A stretch of 7,269 nt of DNA from an uncultured Oscillospiraceae bacterium (GTDB taxonomy: Bacteria; Bacillota; Clostridia; Oscillospirales; Oscillospiraceae). Shown here in pieces: positions 1 to 6,558 of this stretch. Position 1 is the first letter of the stretch. Each line of letters begins with the position of its first letter. The DNA lies in the NCBI GenBank assembly GCA_900763995.1, contig CAAFMK010000023.1, forward strand, positions 1 through 7,269. Direction: 5' to 3'. The notes below the pieces were generated by a model. The model did not search any database. It saw only the letters and a program-made list of their open reading frames with translations, and was not told the origin of the DNA. The translations under genes were made by a program, and so were the position numbers.

Positions 1-22
1 AGACGGGAGGCAACTGGAAGAG

Positions 23-1204
23 ATGAACCAATTAACCGCTCTGCTTAAGGACGCCATTGCCAAGCACCATCCACAGGCCATTGACCTGAGTGATGATCTG
101 GCCATGCACCCTGAGCTGCCCGACCAGGAGTTCCGCTCCAGCCAGAAGATCGTGGAGATTTTGACCCAGGCCGGCTATGAGGTGGAGTATCCCTACCTGG
201 GGTATCCAACTGGCTTTCGGGCCGTGCTGGACAACGGAGATGGCCCATCGGTAGCTATTTTGACCGAATATGATGCGCTGCCCGGTCTGGGGCACGCCTG
301 CGGACACAATGTCCACGGCTCCATGTCCGTTCTGACCGCGCTGGCTCTCACCGAGCTGAAGGATCATTTCAAGGGCAAGATCTATGTCTTTGGCACCCCT
401 GCCGAGGAGGAAGAGGGGGCAAAGGTCGGCATGGCAGCCCAGGGGGTCTTTGATGATATGTCCCTGGCCATTATGATCCACAGCTGGAGTGGACAACACA
501 GTACACCAAATATGGATGTGCTCAGTCTGCGGTGTAATGTGGTTCACTTCAAAGGGCAGGAGGCCCACGCCGTGGCCGCCCCCTGGCATGGCCACAGTGC
601 CCTAAGTGCCGCCAGAAAGTTCCTGGATCTCATCGATGCCAGACGGGAGTGCTTCACCCCTGACATCCATGTCAACGGGGTCATCACAGATGGCGGTGTA
701 TTCCCCAACATCCTCCCTGGCAAGGCCTCTGTCCGTCTGGAGTACCGCACTGACTCCAGCAGCAAGCTGAAAATGATGGATGATGTGGTGAGCAAGTGTG
801 CCAGGGGTGCCGCTATGGCCCTGGACTGTGATGTCACCTTTGAGCAGGGATTTGTCAGCTTTGATGATATGGTGCGGGTACCTGTGTTGGAGCGTGAGGT
901 GGTCTCCTGCTTTGATGATATGGGGCTGCCCCACCAGGCTGTACAGGCCCCTGTCGGTTCCTCTGATGTGGGCAATGTGAGCTACCGCTGTCCCACCATT
1001 CAGCCTCTGCTGTCCATCTGTGACACCTTCTGTGCCCTGCACACCCCGCAGTTCCGGGACTCCACCCTCCAACCCAGGGCCCATCAGGCCATTGCCACCG
1101 GGGCACAGCTCATTGGCACCCTTGTCCTAAAGACCATGACAGACAGCGCACTGCGCCAGGAGATTCAGGAATCCTTCCAGCAGGCCAAGGCGCAAAAGCT
1201 TTAA
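23..1204 (+). CDS. M20-family metallo-amidohydrolase (AbgB / ACY1L2-like, M20D type)
   Basis: A 393-residue cytoplasmic peptidase/amidohydrolase with no signal peptide. It probably cleaves an amide bond in an N-acyl amino acid, aminobenzoyl-glutamate-like compound or unusual dipeptide. Motifs seen: TEYDALPGLGHACGHNVH (residues 81-98), giving putative metal ligands C93 and H95; TPAEEEEGAK (125-134), with the catalytic and ligand glutamates E128/E129; MIHSW with H153; and LHTPQF with H340. The Cys/His/Glu/His/His ligand set is that of M20D enzymes. The lid/dimerisation domain lies at about 165-285, starting near KGQEAHAVAAPWHGHSA. The segment GSSDVGNVSYRCPTIQP (312-328) resembles AbgB and the ACY1L2/PM20D2 branch. 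It is complete at both ends. The ATG at 23 has GGGAGG at 5-10, a rather long 12-nt spacing. A transporter follows 106 nt downstream on the same strand, a common partner for this family. Family assignment is firm; the substrate is unknown. Confidence 0.93.
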   Translation: MNQLTALLKDAIAKHHPQAIDLSDDLAMHPELPDQEFRSSQKIVEILTQAGYEVEYPYLGYPTGFRAVLDNGDGPSVAILTEYDALPGLGHACGHNVHGSMSVLTALALTELKDHFKGKIYVFGTPAEEEEGAKVGMAAQGVFDDMSLAIMIHSWSGQHSTPNMDVLSLRCNVVHFKGQEAHAVAAPWHGHSALSAARKFLDLIDARRECFTPDIHVNGVITDGGVFPNILPGKASVRLEYRTDSSSKLKMMDDVVSKCARGAAMALDCDVTFEQGFVSFDDMVRVPVLEREVVSCFDDMGLPHQAVQAPVGSSDVGNVSYRCPTIQPLLSICDTFCALHTPQFRDSTLQPRAHQAIATGAQLIGTLVLKTMTDSALRQEIQESFQQAKAQKL

Positions 1205-1219
1205 GGCAATAAAACGCCC

Positions 1220-1251
1220 TGTGTGGATCGACGGGGAAGGGAATCCACACA
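1220..1251 (+). repeat. Inverted repeat / hairpin in the hydrolase-permease spacer
   Basis: TGTGTGGAT (1220-1228) and ATCCACACA (1243-1251) form a perfect 9-bp inverted repeat around a 14-nt loop. No T-run follows, so it is not a standard intrinsic terminator. It could be an mRNA processing or stability hairpin between the two genes, or an operator. The pairing is seen directly; the role is unknown. Confidence 0.6.
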
Positions 1252-1257
1252 TCGTTG

Positions 1258-1284
1258 CAGTACGGGGACTTTTGGCCCATACTG
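1258..1284 (+). repeat. Second hairpin, just upstream of the permease ribosome site
   Basis: CAGTA (1258-1262) pairs with TACTG (1280-1284). After one C-A mismatch, GGG (1264-1266) pairs with CCC (1276-1278). The hairpin ends 12 nt before the GAGGAGG ribosome site at 1297. With the preceding inverted repeat it makes a two-hairpin leader. It may affect permease expression relative to the hydrolase; that is inference. Confidence 0.45.
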
Positions 1285-1310
1285 TCAATCAAATATGAGG
1301 AGGAAATCTT

Positions 1311-2723
1311 GTGAGCCATCCAACTACATTGGAAAAAAAGAAAAAATTGGGATTGCCCCATATCTATGGACTACTGTTTTTGATCATTGTCTTTTGTACC
1401 ATCTGTACCTGGATCCTACCTGCTGGTGAGTTTGACCGTGTCATCAGCGAGGTCACTGGAAAAGAGGTTGTAGTAGCTGGTACCTATCACACCGTTACAT
1501 CAAGTCCAGTTGGCATTTTTGAGATGTTCCAGTCCATTTACAGTGGCTTTAATGACGCTGGAAGTGTAATCTTCTTTGTATTTATTTCCTATGCCTCCAT
1601 TAACCTCATCATTTCCAGCGGTGCCTTCAATGGTCTAGTGGCCGCCATGTTGAAGATTTTCAAGGGCAAGGCCCGCATTGTGATTATCCCCGTATTTTTG
1701 ACCATCATTGGTATTGCCTCCTCCACCATTGGTCTGTTTGAGGAGTGGTTCCCCTTCATCCCCGTTTTCACCGGTATTGCAGTGGCCATGGGATTTGATG
1801 CTGTGGTCGGTCTGGCCATTGTTGCAGTTGGTGCCGGTATGGGCTACTCCGGCGCTATGATGAACCCATTCACTGTGGGTGTGGCTCAGGGCCTTGCTGA
1901 GGTCCCCCCCATGTCCGGCATTGGCTACCGCCTGTTCTGCCATGTGGCCATGATCGTTGTGGCCTCTATCCTCATCATCCGTTACGCTCTGAAGGTTCAG
2001 GCTGACCCCACCAAGAGCCTGGTCTATGGCGATGATATTAAGACCCAGATGAGCGCCAGCGATGTGGAAAATACCCCCTTTGGCATTCGTGAAAAGCTGG
2101 TTTTGTTGATTTTGCTGGCTGGTATTATTACTGTTGTCACGGGCTGTAAATTCTATGGCTGGTACTTCGGTGAGCTGTCCGCTGTCTTTATCATTATGGG
2201 TATATCCAGTTCCATTGTGATGGGCTGGGGGTTCAACGATATCTGTCAGCGCTTTGAGCACGGCTTCCGTGATGTGGCTATGGCCTGCATGATGATCGGC
2301 CTGGCCCGGGGCATTTTGATGGTACTCCAGGCTGGCAACATCATCGACACCATTGTGTACTATATGTCCCTACCCCTGTCCTATCTCCCTGCCTGGCTGT
2401 CCAGCGTGGCAATGCTGGTGCTCCAGTCCTTCCTGAACTTCCTCATCCCCTCTGGCTCCGGTCAGGCCGCAACCAGTATGCCCATTATGGCCCCCCTGTC
2501 CGACCTGCTGGGTCTGCACCGGGATGTGGCTGTCCTGGCCTTCCAGTTTGGCGATGGTCTGTCCAACATTGTGTGGCCCACCGGCTTTGCCGCTATCATG
2601 TCCGGACTGGCCGGTATCAAGATCCAGAAGTGGTGGAAGTTTGTGATCCCCGTGTTCCTGGCCCTGTTTGTTGTACAGTCTGTGCTGATGATCGGCGCTG
2701 TTATGATTGGCTTTGGCGGATAA
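1311..2723 (+). CDS. YfcC-family permease (DcuC/AbgT-like secondary transporter)
   Basis: A 470-residue multi-pass inner-membrane carrier of the YfcC family (C4-dicarboxylate anaerobic carrier / basic amino acid antiporter group, related to AbgT). The N-terminus is a short basic cytosolic tail (EKKKKLG, residues 8-14) followed by a first membrane helix at about 18-37 that ends in ILPAGEFDRV, the family's usual opening. Later family marks are MNPFTVGVAQGLA (184-196), a hairpin-like FLIPSGSGQAATSMPIMAPL (377-396), and FQFGDGLSNIVWPT (411-424). A hydrophilic loop lies at about 229-262. The start is GTG at 1311, with GAGGAGG at 1297-1303 and 7-nt spacing. Length is normal for the family and the gene is intact. 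It follows an M20 hydrolase, as abgT follows abgAB, so the likely cargo is the hydrolase's amide-linked amino acid or peptide substrate. Family members are often named as arginine/ornithine or dicarboxylate carriers, so the cargo is not certain. Confidence 0.92.
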   Translation: MSHPTTLEKKKKLGLPHIYGLLFLIIVFCTICTWILPAGEFDRVISEVTGKEVVVAGTYHTVTSSPVGIFEMFQSIYSGFNDAGSVIFFVFISYASINLIISSGAFNGLVAAMLKIFKGKARIVIIPVFLTIIGIASSTIGLFEEWFPFIPVFTGIAVAMGFDAVVGLAIVAVGAGMGYSGAMMNPFTVGVAQGLAEVPPMSGIGYRLFCHVAMIVVASILIIRYALKVQADPTKSLVYGDDIKTQMSASDVENTPFGIREKLVLLILLAGIITVVTGCKFYGWYFGELSAVFIIMGISSSIVMGWGFNDICQRFEHGFRDVAMACMMIGLARGILMVLQAGNIIDTIVYYMSLPLSYLPAWLSSVAMLVLQSFLNFLIPSGSGQAATSMPIMAPLSDLLGLHRDVAVLAFQFGDGLSNIVWPTGFAAIMSGLAGIKIQKWWKFVIPVFLALFVVQSVLMIGAVMIGFGG

Positions 2724-2781
2724 CCTCAGCGATCCATCTCTTTCATCTCATTCCTCTTTTGAGCATTTGTAGCTTTTTCCC

Positions 2782-2825
2782 AAAATACCATGAACCTCTC
2801 CCTCTGAGGTCCATGGTATTTTTTT
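2782..2825 (+). terminator. Rho-independent terminator after the hydrolase-permease pair
   Basis: The left arm (2782-2798, AAAATACCATGAACCTC) and right arm (2806-2822) form a 17-bp stem with one A-C mismatch and a 7-nt loop. The right arm runs into a T tract (2819-2825). It lies 58 nt after the permease stop, clearly separating it from the next gene. Confidence 0.9.
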
Positions 2826-2835
2826 GCAGCCACTC

Positions 2836-2864
2836 TTGACTTTTGTAGTTTTTTGCGTTAAACT
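2836..2864 (+). promoter_or_regulatory. Probable sigma-A promoter of the sodium:solute symporter gene
   Basis: TTGACT (2836-2841, 5 of 6 to consensus) is followed after 17 nt by TAAACT (2859-2864, 4 of 6). It sits right after the upstream terminator and 47 nt before the symporter start, so the symporter is likely its own transcription unit. Confidence 0.6.
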
Positions 2865-2870
2865 TTAACG
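2856..2870. promoter_or_regulatory. 15-bp palindrome over the -10 region, candidate operator
   Basis: CGTTAAACTTTAACG is a perfect inverted repeat around a central C. It covers the predicted -10 box (2859-2864) and runs to just short of the expected transcription start. A short symmetric site at this position is typical of a repressor operator. The symmetry is seen directly; the repressor is unknown and no regulator gene lies in the window. Confidence 0.5.
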
Positions 2871-2911
2871 GCACAAAGCAACAAAGTACATTGCGGAAAG
2901 GAACGGTTCTC

Positions 2912-4450
2912 ATGTTCATAAAACTAGGTATGCTTCTGGTATTCTTTGCGGTTATGGTAGGCATTGGCCTGTACTGCCGCAAAAGTGCCACTGATGTCAA
3001 CGGATTTTTATTGGGCGGACGCTCTGTGGGCCCATGGCTCACGGCCTTTGCCTACGGGACCTCCTACTTTTCTGCTGTTGTGTTTGTGGGGTATGCAGGA
3101 CAATTTGGATGGAAATATGGCATTGCCGCCACCTGGGCTGGCATTGGCAACGCCCTTTTGGGGTCACTGCTTGCCTGGGTTGTTCTGGGCCGCCGTACCC
3201 GCATTATGACCCAGCATCTGAACTCCGCCACCATGCCCGAGTTTTTTGGAAAGCGCTTTGGCAGTAAACCCCTGAAAATTGCGGCCTGTCTTATCATTTT
3301 TATCTTTCTTATCCCATACACCGCCAGCTTGTACAACGGTCTATCCCGTCTGTTTGCCATGTCCTTTCATGTGGACTACTCTTTGTGTGTCATTATTATG
3401 GCTGTGCTGACTGGGGTCTATGTCATCGCTGGGGGATATATGGCCACCGCCATCAATGACTTTATTCAGGGTATTATCATGCTCTTTGGCATCTGCGCTG
3501 TTATCTGGGCTGTACTTCAGCAGCAGGGCGGTCTTATGGCTGCACTGGAGGGGCTGGCCCAAGTCCAAGACCCCGCTTTCTCCCAGGTTCCCGGTGTCTT
3601 TGCCTCCTTCTTTGGCCCTGATCCGGTCAGCCTGCTGGGTGTTGTACTTCTCACCTCCCTTGGTACCTGGGGACTGCCCCAGATGGTGCAGAAGTTCTAC
3701 TCGATTAAAAGCGAAAAGGCCATTGATACCGGCACCGTGATTTCCACGCTCTTTGCTCTGGTGGTGGCCGGAGGCTGCTACTTTTTAGGCGGCTTTGGCC
3801 GGCTGTACTCTGACCAGATTGATGTAGCGGCCAATGGCTACGACTCCATTGTGCCCACCATACTCTCCGGCCTGCCTGATGTACTGCTGGCGGTGGTGGT
3901 GATTTTGGTGCTGTCCGCCTCCATGTCCACTTTATCCTCTCTGGTGCTCACCTCCAGCTCCACCCTGACACTGGATCTGATCAAAGACAATATCATTAAA
4001 AATATGAGCCAAAAAGCCCAGATTTTTATGATGCGCTGCCTGATTGTAGTATTCATTTCCATCTCTGTGGTGCTGGCCATCATCCAGTACAAATCCAATG
4101 TCACCTTTATTGCCCAGCTGATGGGCATCTCCTGGGGTGCGCTGGCTGGAGCCTTTCTGGCCCCCTTCCTCTACGGTCTGTACTGGAAGAAAACCACAAA
4201 GGCGGCCTGTTGGGTCAGCTTTCTCTTCTCCACTGTCATCATGCTGGCCAATATCCTTGTCCCCTCTGCGTTCCCCACCATCCTCCGCTCCCCCATCAAC
4301 GCCGGGGCATTTTGTATGATTGCCGGACTGGTACTGGTACCGGTGGTCTCTCTCTTTACTCCCAAGCCAGATGCCGTACTGGTGGAGGAATCCTTTGCCT
4401 GTTATGAGCAGAAGGTACTGGTCAACCAGAAGCAGGCCCTTGGGGACTGA
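2912..4450 (+). CDS. Sodium:solute symporter (SSS/PutP-like family)
   Basis: A 512-residue integral membrane symporter that couples Na+ entry to solute uptake, with about 13 hydrophobic segments, in the SSS family (LeuT-type fold). Family marks: FLLGGRSVGPWLTAF after helix 1 (about residues 32-46); MPEFFGKRFG (108-117); GGYMATAINDFIQG (174-187); and LSASMSTLSSLVLTSSS (334-350), which matches the PutP MSTLS segment, with S339/T340 at the position of the E. coli PutP Na+ ligands S340/T341. The position aligned with PutP Asp55 is Tyr52. A TTG at 2891 is in frame, but the ATG at 2912 is chosen because AAAGGAA (2897-2903) sits 8 nt before it and helix 1 then starts normally. The gene is monocistronic, with a promoter and palindrome upstream and a terminator downstream. 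The cargo (amino acid, sugar acid or other) cannot be read from the sequence. Confidence 0.93.
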   Translation: MFIKLGMLLVFFAVMVGIGLYCRKSATDVNGFLLGGRSVGPWLTAFAYGTSYFSAVVFVGYAGQFGWKYGIAATWAGIGNALLGSLLAWVVLGRRTRIMTQHLNSATMPEFFGKRFGSKPLKIAACLIIFIFLIPYTASLYNGLSRLFAMSFHVDYSLCVIIMAVLTGVYVIAGGYMATAINDFIQGIIMLFGICAVIWAVLQQQGGLMAALEGLAQVQDPAFSQVPGVFASFFGPDPVSLLGVVLLTSLGTWGLPQMVQKFYSIKSEKAIDTGTVISTLFALVVAGGCYFLGGFGRLYSDQIDVAANGYDSIVPTILSGLPDVLLAVVVILVLSASMSTLSSLVLTSSSTLTLDLIKDNIIKNMSQKAQIFMMRCLIVVFISISVVLAIIQYKSNVTFIAQLMGISWGALAGAFLAPFLYGLYWKKTTKAACWVSFLFSTVIMLANILVPSAFPTILRSPINAGAFCMIAGLVLVPVVSLFTPKPDAVLVEESFACYEQKVLVNQKQALGD

Positions 4451-4470
4451 ACTGCTTCTCCCATAAACAA

Positions 4471-4504
4471 AACCCTGTGGTGTGTTGTTGCGCACCACAG
4501 GGTT
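4471..4504. terminator. Bidirectional terminator between convergent genes
   Basis: AACCCTGTGGTG (4471-4482) pairs perfectly with CACCACAGGGTT (4493-4504). A further G-T and G-C pair extends it to about 14 bp around a 6-nt loop. On the minus strand the stem runs into TTTTGTTT, a good U-tract for the dus gene. On the plus strand it runs into TTATATTT, weaker but usable for the symporter. It lies 20 nt after the symporter stop and 4 nt from the dus stop. Confidence 0.85.
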
Positions 4505-4508
4505 ATAT

Positions 4509-5483
4509 TTACAGCTTCCAGGGGATTGACCAGTCCCCGTCCTGGCGCAGAGGGAGGCCTCGGAAAATCTGATCCACCGCATGGTCATAGCTGCTGCTGT
4601 CCTGGGCTTTTCTGATTTGCTTAAAGAGCTTCTCTCCTCCATCAAACATCCGGGACAGATAGCGCCACAGCTCTTTCATGTGAAAAACCGTATTGCGCTC
4701 ATTTTTGAAGTCTTTGAGATAGTTCTGATAGAGCTGGTCATGGAATGCCTGGAGCCTGTCCCGCTCCAGCCCTTGGCCGCCCTTGGCCTGCTGGGCCAGG
4801 GCTGGATTGGTCAGAATCCCCTGCCCCAGCATAAAGGATTCCACCCCCGTCCACTGTTGGGCCGCCTGCCGGCACCCGTCCGCTGTGACAATGCCGCCAT
4901 TATAACACACTGGGCAGGCGATATTGGGAAGTACCTTGACAAACTCCTCCCAACGCACTGGCACCTTATAGTAATCCTCCCTGACCCTTGGGTGCAGGAT
5001 GAGCAGTGCGATGGGGTGGCGGTTAAACACCTCCAGCAGCTGGGGGAACTCCTGGGGGGACTCCATGCCCAGTCTTGTTTTGACCGAGATCTTTGTCCCA
5101 CCCAGCTCTGCCGAGAAGATCTCCTGTAGGAACTCATCCAGCTTCTGGGGGTCTGAGAGCATCCCGGCCCCTTTCCCCTTGGCCACCACCGTCCCAGAGG
5201 GACAGCCCGCATTCAGGTTGACCTCCTTATACCCCATAGCCGCCAGCTCTCTGGCCGCCCAGATAAAATCTGCCGGCTGTCTGGTCAGCAGCTGAGGGAC
5301 AACGGGGATCCCCTCGTTGGCCTCCGGGTCCACATTGCGCAGCTCCTTGGGGGTGAATACATGGTCTTGTGTGGGGCTGATAAAGGGCAGGTAATAGCGA
5401 TCTATTCCAGAAAAATACCGCTGGTGTGCCCGCCGAAACTGGGGGCCGGTGATCCCCTCCATGGGGGCAAAATAGAGCTCCAT
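4509..5483 (-). CDS. tRNA-dihydrouridine synthase (Dus family, FMN-dependent)
   Basis: A 324-residue cytosolic flavoenzyme that reduces uridine to dihydrouridine in tRNA D-loops using FMN and NAD(P)H. The N-terminal part is a TIM barrel: LYFAPMEGITGPQFRRAH (3-20) contacts FMN; VNLNAGCPSGTVV (88-100) carries the catalytic Cys94; KISVKTRLG (131-139) has the FMN-binding Lys135; LILHPRVREDYY (161-172) has His164; and VCYNGGI (192-198) and MLGQGILTNP (218-227) close the phosphate site. A helical RNA-binding tail follows from about 240. The ATG at 5483 is chosen over one at 5516 because AAGGAG lies at 5500-5495 and the protein then opens with the family-typical MELYFAPMEG; the upstream ATG has a C-rich run before it. 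The gene lies 99 nt downstream of nagB, but a terminator separates them. The Dus subtype (A, B or C) was not resolved. Confidence 0.94.
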   Translation of the reverse strand: MELYFAPMEGITGPQFRRAHQRYFSGIDRYYLPFISPTQDHVFTPKELRNVDPEANEGIPVVPQLLTRQPADFIWAARELAAMGYKEVNLNAGCPSGTVVAKGKGAGMLSDPQKLDEFLQEIFSAELGGTKISVKTRLGMESPQEFPQLLEVFNRHPIALLILHPRVREDYYKVPVRWEEFVKVLPNIACPVCYNGGIVTADGCRQAAQQWTGVESFMLGQGILTNPALAQQAKGGQGLERDRLQAFHDQLYQNYLKDFKNERNTVFHMKELWRYLSRMFDGGEKLFKQIRKAQDSSSYDHAVDQIFRGLPLRQDGDWSIPWKL

Positions 5484-5538
5484 TGATATAGCTTCTCCTT
5501 GTTGAAAGATTTCCATTGGGGGGCTGGTGTGCTCGCAG

Positions 5539-5572
5539 AAAAAAGGCCGTGGTTTTGAAAACCACGGCCTTT
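5539..5572 (-). terminator. Rho-independent terminator after nagB
   Basis: Arms 5542-5556 and 5558-5572 form a perfect 15-bp inverted repeat centred on one base, so the real loop takes in the inner A/T pairs. On the minus strand the GC-rich stem ends in six Ts (complement of 5539-5544). It lies 11 nt after the nagB stop and should end most nagB transcripts before dus. Confidence 0.92.
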
Positions 5573-5582
5573 CTCAGTTACA

Positions 5583-6308
5583 TCACAGCAGGCTGAGGGC
5601 AGCTTTGTCGCCCACCAGAATCACATCGGGGTGCATCTGCAGAATGGATGCAGGCACCTGGGGGGTGACGGGGCCGGTGAACGCCTTCTTGACGATCTCG
5701 GCCTTGTCCTTGCCACTCACTGCCACCAGCACTTTTTTGGCCTGCATAATGGTCTGGATGCCCATGGTCATGGCCTGACGGGGCACCTCATCTGCGCTGG
5801 CAAAAAAGCGGGCGTTGGCCTGAATGGTGGTCTCAGTCAGGTCTACCACATGGGTCTCCCGCTCAAAGACATCACTTGGCTCATTAAAACCGATGTGGCC
5901 GTTGTGGCCCATGCCTAGCAGCTGCAAATCAATGGGGCCCAGTGTGTGGATGACCTCATTGTACCGGCGGCACTCCTCCTCGGCGTTGGCGGACAGACCA
6001 TTGGGAACATTGGTGTTTTCGGGCAGAATGTTCACATGGTCAAAGAGGTTGGACTGCATAAAGTAGCGATAGCTCTGATCGTGGGTGGGAGCCAGGCCCA
6101 CATACTCATCCAGATTGATGGAGCGTACCTGAGAAAAGTCCAGATCCCCCATTTTATACCACTCCACCAGCTGCTGATAGGCCCCAACAGGGGTAGATCC
6201 GGTGGCCAGACCCAGTACGCAGTCTGGCTTCAGCATAACCTGGGCGGACAGGATATTTGCCACCCGGCGGCTCATGGCATTGTAGTCATCTGTTACATAA
6301 ATCCGCAT
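5583..6308 (-). CDS. nagB: Glucosamine-6-phosphate deaminase
   Basis: A 241-residue cytosolic enzyme that isomerises and deaminates glucosamine-6-phosphate to fructose-6-phosphate and ammonia, the entry of amino sugars into glycolysis. Motifs: LGLATGSTPVGAYQQL (32-47), the sugar-phosphate loop; INLDEYVGL (64-72) with proton-transfer Asp67; and LLGMGHNGHIGFNEP (130-144) with Asn136, His138 and Glu143. This numbering matches the short Bacillus subtilis NagB, and Asn at 136 replaces the Asp141 of E. coli, as is usual in that group. The protein lacks the C-terminal extension of the 266-residue allosteric E. coli hexamer, so it is probably not controlled by GlcNAc-6-phosphate in that way. The ATG at 6308 has GAGGAG (6322-6317) 8 nt upstream; a GTG at 6317 overlaps that site and is rejected. 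No nagA or nagE lies beside it. It has its own promoter, a structured leader and a terminator. Confidence 0.97.
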   Translation of the reverse strand: MRIYVTDDYNAMSRRVANILSAQVMLKPDCVLGLATGSTPVGAYQQLVEWYKMGDLDFSQVRSINLDEYVGLAPTHDQSYRYFMQSNLFDHVNILPENTNVPNGLSANAEEECRRYNEVIHTLGPIDLQLLGMGHNGHIGFNEPSDVFERETHVVDLTETTIQANARFFASADEVPRQAMTMGIQTIMQAKKVLVAVSGKDKAEIVKKAFTGPVTPQVPASILQMHPDVILVGDKAALSLL

Positions 6309-6352
6309 TGTGAACACTCCTCATTCCATACTTTAAAACTTTTCCCTCCATG

Positions 6353-6410
6353 GGGATCTGCACCACTGTGTCTTTCACCGCTGGTGAAGGCCCTGGTGCA
6401 GCGCTTTCCC
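6353..6410 (-). promoter_or_regulatory. Structured 5' leader of nagB (long imperfect hairpin)
   Basis: Three nested pairings stack in this stretch: 6353-6356 with 6407-6410 (GGGA/TCCC), 6358-6365 with 6394-6401 (CTGCACCA/TGGTGCAG, perfect 8 bp), and 6374-6379 with 6383-6388 (TTCACC/GGTGAA around GCT). The fold begins almost exactly at the transcription start expected from the nagB promoter, so the mRNA 5' end would be folded back. No T-run follows, so this is not an intrinsic terminator. The inner element TTCACCGCTGGTGAA is also a perfect DNA palindrome and may instead be an operator. Confidence 0.5.
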
Positions 6411-6414
6411 TCAA

Positions 6415-6444
6415 ATTGTAGCCACCCGAGGCGGCTTTTGTCAA
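6415..6444 (-). promoter_or_regulatory. Sigma-A promoter of nagB
   Basis: Read on the minus strand, a perfect TTGACA (6444-6439) is followed after 18 nt by TACAAT (6420-6415, 5 of 6 to consensus). The predicted start is near 6408, giving a leader of about 100 nt before the nagB ATG. It is the best promoter in the window. Confidence 0.8.
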
Positions 6445-6515
6445 GGCTTTGGGGGAATTATTTTTCTCTCACCCTCCCATCTGTGCCTATACAGACTATA
6501 TACCCATTTATGGTA

Positions 6516-6558
6516 CCACATCCAAAAGAAATTCCAGCAGATCTTTTGGGTTGTATGG
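6516..6558. repeat. Imperfect inverted repeat upstream of the HD-domain gene
   Basis: CCAAAAGA (6522-6529) and TCTTTTGG (6542-6549) are perfect complements around a 12-nt loop. The flanks CCACA and TGTATGG extend the pairing with small bulges out to 6516 and 6558. It lies just upstream of the candidate -10 of the HD gene, so it may be a DNA-binding site rather than RNA. The role is unknown. Confidence 0.4.

Noticed and set aside
1205..1310. Possible guanidine-II (mini-ykkC) riboswitch, because two hairpins each contain ACGG
   Set aside because: In that class ACGR forms a tetraloop closed by a GC-rich stem. Here the ACGG words are not closed by pairing bases, so the fold does not match.
1635..2261. 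Long open frame on the minus strand inside the permease gene
   Set aside because: It is a shadow of a strongly conserved transporter gene; its product is rich in His, Asn and Gly with no domain, and it has no independent ribosome site or promoter.
2891..2911. TTG start giving seven extra residues on the symporter
   Set aside because: The ribosome site AAAGGAA lies after the TTG and is correctly spaced for the ATG at 2912.
3932..4645. Open frame on the minus strand spanning the symporter end and the dus end
   Set aside because: It runs antisense through the symporter, crosses the terminator hairpin and overlaps dus out of frame; the product shows no recognisable domain.
5484..5516. Upstream ATG (5516) for the dus gene
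   Set aside because: It is preceded by a C-rich run without a ribosome site, and it would add eleven residues before the family-typical MELYFAPMEG start.
6309..6317. GTG start adding three residues to NagB
   Set aside because: The GTG overlaps the GAGGAG ribosome site, which is well spaced only for the ATG at 6308.
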